Shown: positions 4,951-6,663 of the stretch, one piece after another | How the letters are laid out: each line of letters starts with the position of its first letter | Position numbering within the stretch: the stretch's first letter is position 1 | From: Bacillota bacterium | GTDB lineage: Bacteria; Bacillota_G; SHA-98; UBA4971 | Assembly (NCBI GenBank): GCA_012512055.1 | Contig: JAAZEW010000016.1 | Location: 1 to 6,663, forward strand | DNA length: 6,663 nt | Direction: 5' to 3' | Made by a program: the position numbers and the translations under genes | The notes under the pieces: model-generated | The model's input: the letters and a program-made list of their open reading frames with translations, nothing else | What the model was told of the DNA's origin: nothing | Databases searched by the model: none

Positions 4951-5853
4951 ATGGACAGGCACATCACTGATGAGATGACGCAGCCCGGACTGCCACAGGA
5001 TCTTGAGGTCCCCCTGCACAGCGTGGCACACGCCTTATCCATGCTCGCTAAGAAGGTGTTTGATTTTGTTTTTCCGGAAGAGGAAGGATGCGTACTCTGT
5101 GGGAAAGCGGGAGATTCGAGACATTCAGAGGAAGTCTTCTTTGCCTTGATTTGCGGCGACTGTCTGAGCCGGATCCCTTTTGTGCAAGCACCTATCTGCG
5201 AGGTATGCGGCCGTCCGCTGAGGGGGCGACCTGCGGATATCACGGCGTGCAGACCTCTTAGAGGGCAACCGGGGGATACCCCTGGAACGAGTAAGGTGGT
5301 TTGCAGTGATTGCGAAAGGCAAGGCAGGTTCTTCCAAAGAGCGCGGGCGGTGGGCACGTATGACGGAGCGCTGAAAGAGCTTATCCGTGAATTCAAGTTC
5401 TACGGGAGACGCGACCTCGCTGAGGGGCTGGGCGTCCTCATGGCCAGGGAGGTATCACGGGATACTAATATGAGGCGCTGTGACATCATTGTCCCGGTTC
5501 CTTTACACCCTATTCGATTAGCCGAGCGAGGTTACAATCAGGCGGAGCTCCTTGCGAAGGAGGTCGGATTCTGTTTCGGAATGCGTGTCCAGGACAGTGT
5601 TGAACGACTGATCGGACCTGGTGAGCAGAATAAGCTGGGGAGGCAACTTCGTAAGGATCATATCCGGGGAGCGTTCAGCGTGCCGTATCCGTCAAGGATT
5701 GTAGGAAAGCATGTGCTACTGGCAGATGATGTGATTACCACAGGCAATACTGCAAACGAATGCGCGCGCGCCTTGCTCCGCGCCGGTGCGGCTGAGGTTT
5801 ATGTGATAGCAGCCGCCATTTCCCCGTTTGAACAGGAATGGCTTGTGCATTGA
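4951..5853 (+). CDS. comFC: ComFC, phosphoribosyltransferase-like competence protein
   Basis: ComFC is a cytoplasmic protein with a zinc finger and a PRTase fold that works with ComFA in DNA uptake; in studied relatives it binds ssDNA and PRPP. With this start (300 aa) the zinc-finger cysteines are C47/C50, C68/C71, C83/C86 and C118/C121. They are followed by YDGALKELIREFKFYGRRDLAE (typical YxGxxRxLIxxFKF pattern), IIVPVPLHP (the VP-P strand), ERGYNQAELLAKE, and the PRPP-binding loop LLADDVITTGNTANEC (256-271). Start choice is uncertain. ATG 4951 has GAAAGGGG nine bases upstream; ATG 4921 and GTG 4813 have weaker sites; ATG 5041 (MLAKKVFDFVFPEEEGC) fits the usual ComFC N-terminus but lacks a site. 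B. subtilis ComFC is about 240 residues. Residues 88-110 contain a duplication. It is divergent from comFA and convergent with the DUF151 gene. Confidence 0.93.
   Translation: MDRHITDEMTQPGLPQDLEVPLHSVAHALSMLAKKVFDFVFPEEEGCVLCGKAGDSRHSEEVFFALICGDCLSRIPFVQAPICEVCGRPLRGRPADITACRPLRGQPGDTPGTSKVVCSDCERQGRFFQRARAVGTYDGALKELIREFKFYGRRDLAEGLGVLMAREVSRDTNMRRCDIIVPVPLHPIRLAERGYNQAELLAKEVGFCFGMRVQDSVERLIGPGEQNKLGRQLRKDHIRGAFSVPYPSRIVGKHVLLADDVITTGNTANECARALLRAGAAEVYVIAAAISPFEQEWLVH
5212..5289 (+). repeat. Diverged 39-bp (13-residue) duplication in comFC
   Basis: RPLRGRPADI (codons from 5212) and RPLRGQPGDT (from 5251) match at 7 of 10 residues, 13 residues apart. Five of the seven shared residues use different codons in the two copies (cgt/aga, ccg/cct, ctg/ctt, agg/aga, cct/ccg), so the duplication is old or its peptide has been constrained. 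It lies between cysteine pairs of the zinc region. Confidence 0.7.
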
Positions 5854-5989
5854 AGGAGCGCGAGACGCGAGTCAAATCCTTCCAGACGCTCAAGACTCAG
5901 GCAGATTCGGACTGCCGCAGTAATTCACGCCTTGCTTTGCAAGAATCAGTGAAGCGCGGTTTGTCCCTCCCAAGTGTCACGGCGATAAG

Positions 5990-6427
5990 CTACTCCTGTG
6001 CTATTATGTCCTTATACTCGATGGTGAACTCTACGAGTCTCGGCACCATGTAAATAGGACATAAGTATCTGACTGCAAGAGCTATGGCATCGCTGGGCCT
6101 CGAATCAACTACTGTCACCTTACCGTTATGTTGAATATGGACTTCCGCATAATAGACGCCTTCTTTGATTCCGGTAATGACGATATGCTTTACCATTCCG
6201 CCCATAGCATCACAGACTGATTTTAGCAAATCATGAGTCAAGGGACGGGGAGGTTCATCTCCGGAAAGCGGGATAGCTATGGCTTGAGCTTCAAATGGGC
6301 CAATCGCTATCGGAAGGATGTACTTATCCTCAGGATCAGCCAGGAGGACTGAAAACTCATTGTCAGGACCGGCTGCAATACCGAAGACCTTCATCGTTAG
6401 CAGGATAATCACCTTCTTTCGTTTCAT
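5990..6427 (-). CDS. DUF151 (bifunctional nuclease, BFN) family protein
   Basis: This 145-residue protein belongs to the DUF151/bifunctional nuclease family. Family hallmarks are LPIAIGPFEAQAIA (38-51), RPLTHDLL (61-68) and VDSRPSDAIALAVR (107-120) followed by PIYM. Plant members have DNase/RNase activity, but the role of bacterial members is not settled. It is cytoplasmic by appearance, with no signal peptide. Length agrees with bacterial members such as Thermotoga TM0160. Start is uncertain: ATG 6427 has no clear ribosome binding site and lies close to the likely transcription start. ATG 6394 (MKVFGIAAG) fits the family alignment better but has its AAGAAGGTGAT-like site 17 bases away. The gene is convergent with comFC across 136 bp with no clear terminator, and divergent from the LacI-type gene. 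Confidence 0.93.
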   Translation of the reverse strand: MKRKKVIILLTMKVFGIAAGPDNEFSVLLADPEDKYILPIAIGPFEAQAIAIPLSGDEPPRPLTHDLLKSVCDAMGGMVKHIVITGIKEGVYYAEVHIQHNGKVTVVDSRPSDAIALAVRYLCPIYMVPRLVEFTIEYKDIIAQE

Positions 6428-6450
6428 TGGTGCTTTGGATCTTACTTATC

Positions 6451-6459
6451 ATTGTATCA
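6451..6459 (-). promoter_or_regulatory. Extended -10 promoter of the DUF151 gene
   Basis: On the minus strand TG-A-TACAAT forms an extended -10 element (hexamer at 6451-6456). There is no good -35 at the usual distance, which an extended -10 can tolerate. Transcription would begin near 6444, about 17 bases before ATG 6427 and 50 before ATG 6394. Confidence 0.5.
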
Positions 6460-6559
6460 TACGCGAGCAGAAGCGTTCTCCGTTCACTTGAGGATAGTTC
6501 AAGTTTTGACGGGATCTTGACCATATCCGGCAGTCAGAGTGATCTTTCCCATTTTACTG

Positions 6560-6588
6560 TTGATTTCCAGAAGACTGCTTGGTATAAT
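6560..6588 (+). promoter_or_regulatory. Sigma-A promoter of the LacI-family gene
   Basis: -35 TTGATT (6560-6565), a 17-bp spacer and perfect -10 TATAAT (6583-6588), with the extended TG-G just before it. This is the strongest promoter in the window. Transcription should begin near 6595, inside the palindrome described next. Confidence 0.85.
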
Positions 6589-6593
6589 GAATT

Positions 6594-6607
6594 CGTAAAC
6601 GTTTACG
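6594..6607. promoter_or_regulatory. LacI/GalR-type operator palindrome
   Basis: CGTAAACGTTTACG is a perfect 14-bp palindrome with the central CG typical of LacI/GalR-family operators, and is close to catabolite-responsive elements. It covers the expected transcription start of the LacI-family gene, so the encoded repressor probably limits its own synthesis. CcpA or another family member could bind it instead. Confidence 0.8.
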
Positions 6608-6629
6608 GCAAAGCTAGGAGTAGGGGAGG

Positions 6630-6663
6630 ATGAGCGTCATTCCCACGATTAAGGATGTGGCAA
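6630..6663 (+). CDS. LacI-family transcriptional regulator, 5' end only
   Basis: The visible residues MSVIPTIKDVA match the start of the LacI-family helix-turn-helix (canonical MPTIKDVAKLAGVS). AGGAG (6616-6620) lies nine bases before the ATG. A second GGGGAGG directly abuts the ATG and would be nine bases before an in-frame ATT (6639-6641), where the canonical M-P-T-I-K-D-V-A would begin, so a non-ATG start is a remote alternative. The ligand domain is outside the window, so the effector cannot be stated. Such genes often head a sugar-uptake or sugar-use operon. Confidence 0.85.
   Translation, partial: MSVIPTIKDVA

Noticed and set aside
5854..5989. Terminators between the convergent comFC and DUF151 genes
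   Set aside because: Small stems such as CTTGC-TTT-GCAAG (5931-5943) and GGCAG/CTGCC exist, but none is followed by a T-run on either strand.
6427..6633. A 68-codon plus-strand frame with a hydrophobic start (MVLWILLIIVSYA)
   Set aside because: It covers the divergent promoter region, including a TATAAT box and a LacI-type operator, and runs past the next gene's start. It has no ribosome binding site.

Overview
The window looks like chromosomal DNA of a member of the Bacillota (Firmicutes), probably not a Bacillus. The signs are strong Shine-Dalgarno sequences, sigma-A type promoters (TTTACA-N17-TATAAT, TTGATT-N17-TATAAT), the competence genes comFA and comFC, a DUF151 (bifunctional nuclease) protein as found in clostridia and thermophiles, and the start of a LacI-family regulator. 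The lineage is an inference; no rRNA or other marker gene is present.

Left part (1-1215): three 30-bp tandem repeats at the left edge are followed by a stretch without a convincing gene, then four 15-bp tandem repeats that run into the 3' end of a minus-strand gene (391-1149). That gene encodes an unnamed protein with an N-terminal winged-helix-like part and a C-terminal PD-(D/E)XK-like nuclease part. Its promoter is embedded in a 13-bp inverted repeat, which suggests regulation by a dimeric protein.

Middle (1216-2148): about 930 bp with no convincing gene. It holds a striking array of eight 19-bp near-palindromes (consensus GTGTTCGANTTTCGAACAC), three of them in pairs 32-33 bp apart, enclosed by longer inverted repeats. 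After it come an orphan Shine-Dalgarno/anti-Shine-Dalgarno hairpin and a small element with 14-bp inverted ends.

Right-centre (2149-5853): comFA (minus) and comFC (plus), two partners in natural transformation, are divergent rather than in the usual single operon. ComFA is far longer than usual because of an N-terminal extension and three low-complexity inserts, made of 12-residue, 4-residue and 7-residue tandem repeats. ComFC carries a diverged 13-residue duplication in its zinc-finger region.

Right end (5854-6663): a DUF151 gene on minus converges on comFC. It is divergent from a LacI-family gene whose first 11 codons are visible. That gene has a near-consensus promoter and a perfect 14-bp LacI-type palindrome between the -10 box and the start codon, suggesting autoregulation. 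Tandem repeats with periods that are multiples of three (12, 15, 21, 30, 36, 39 bp) recur across the window.
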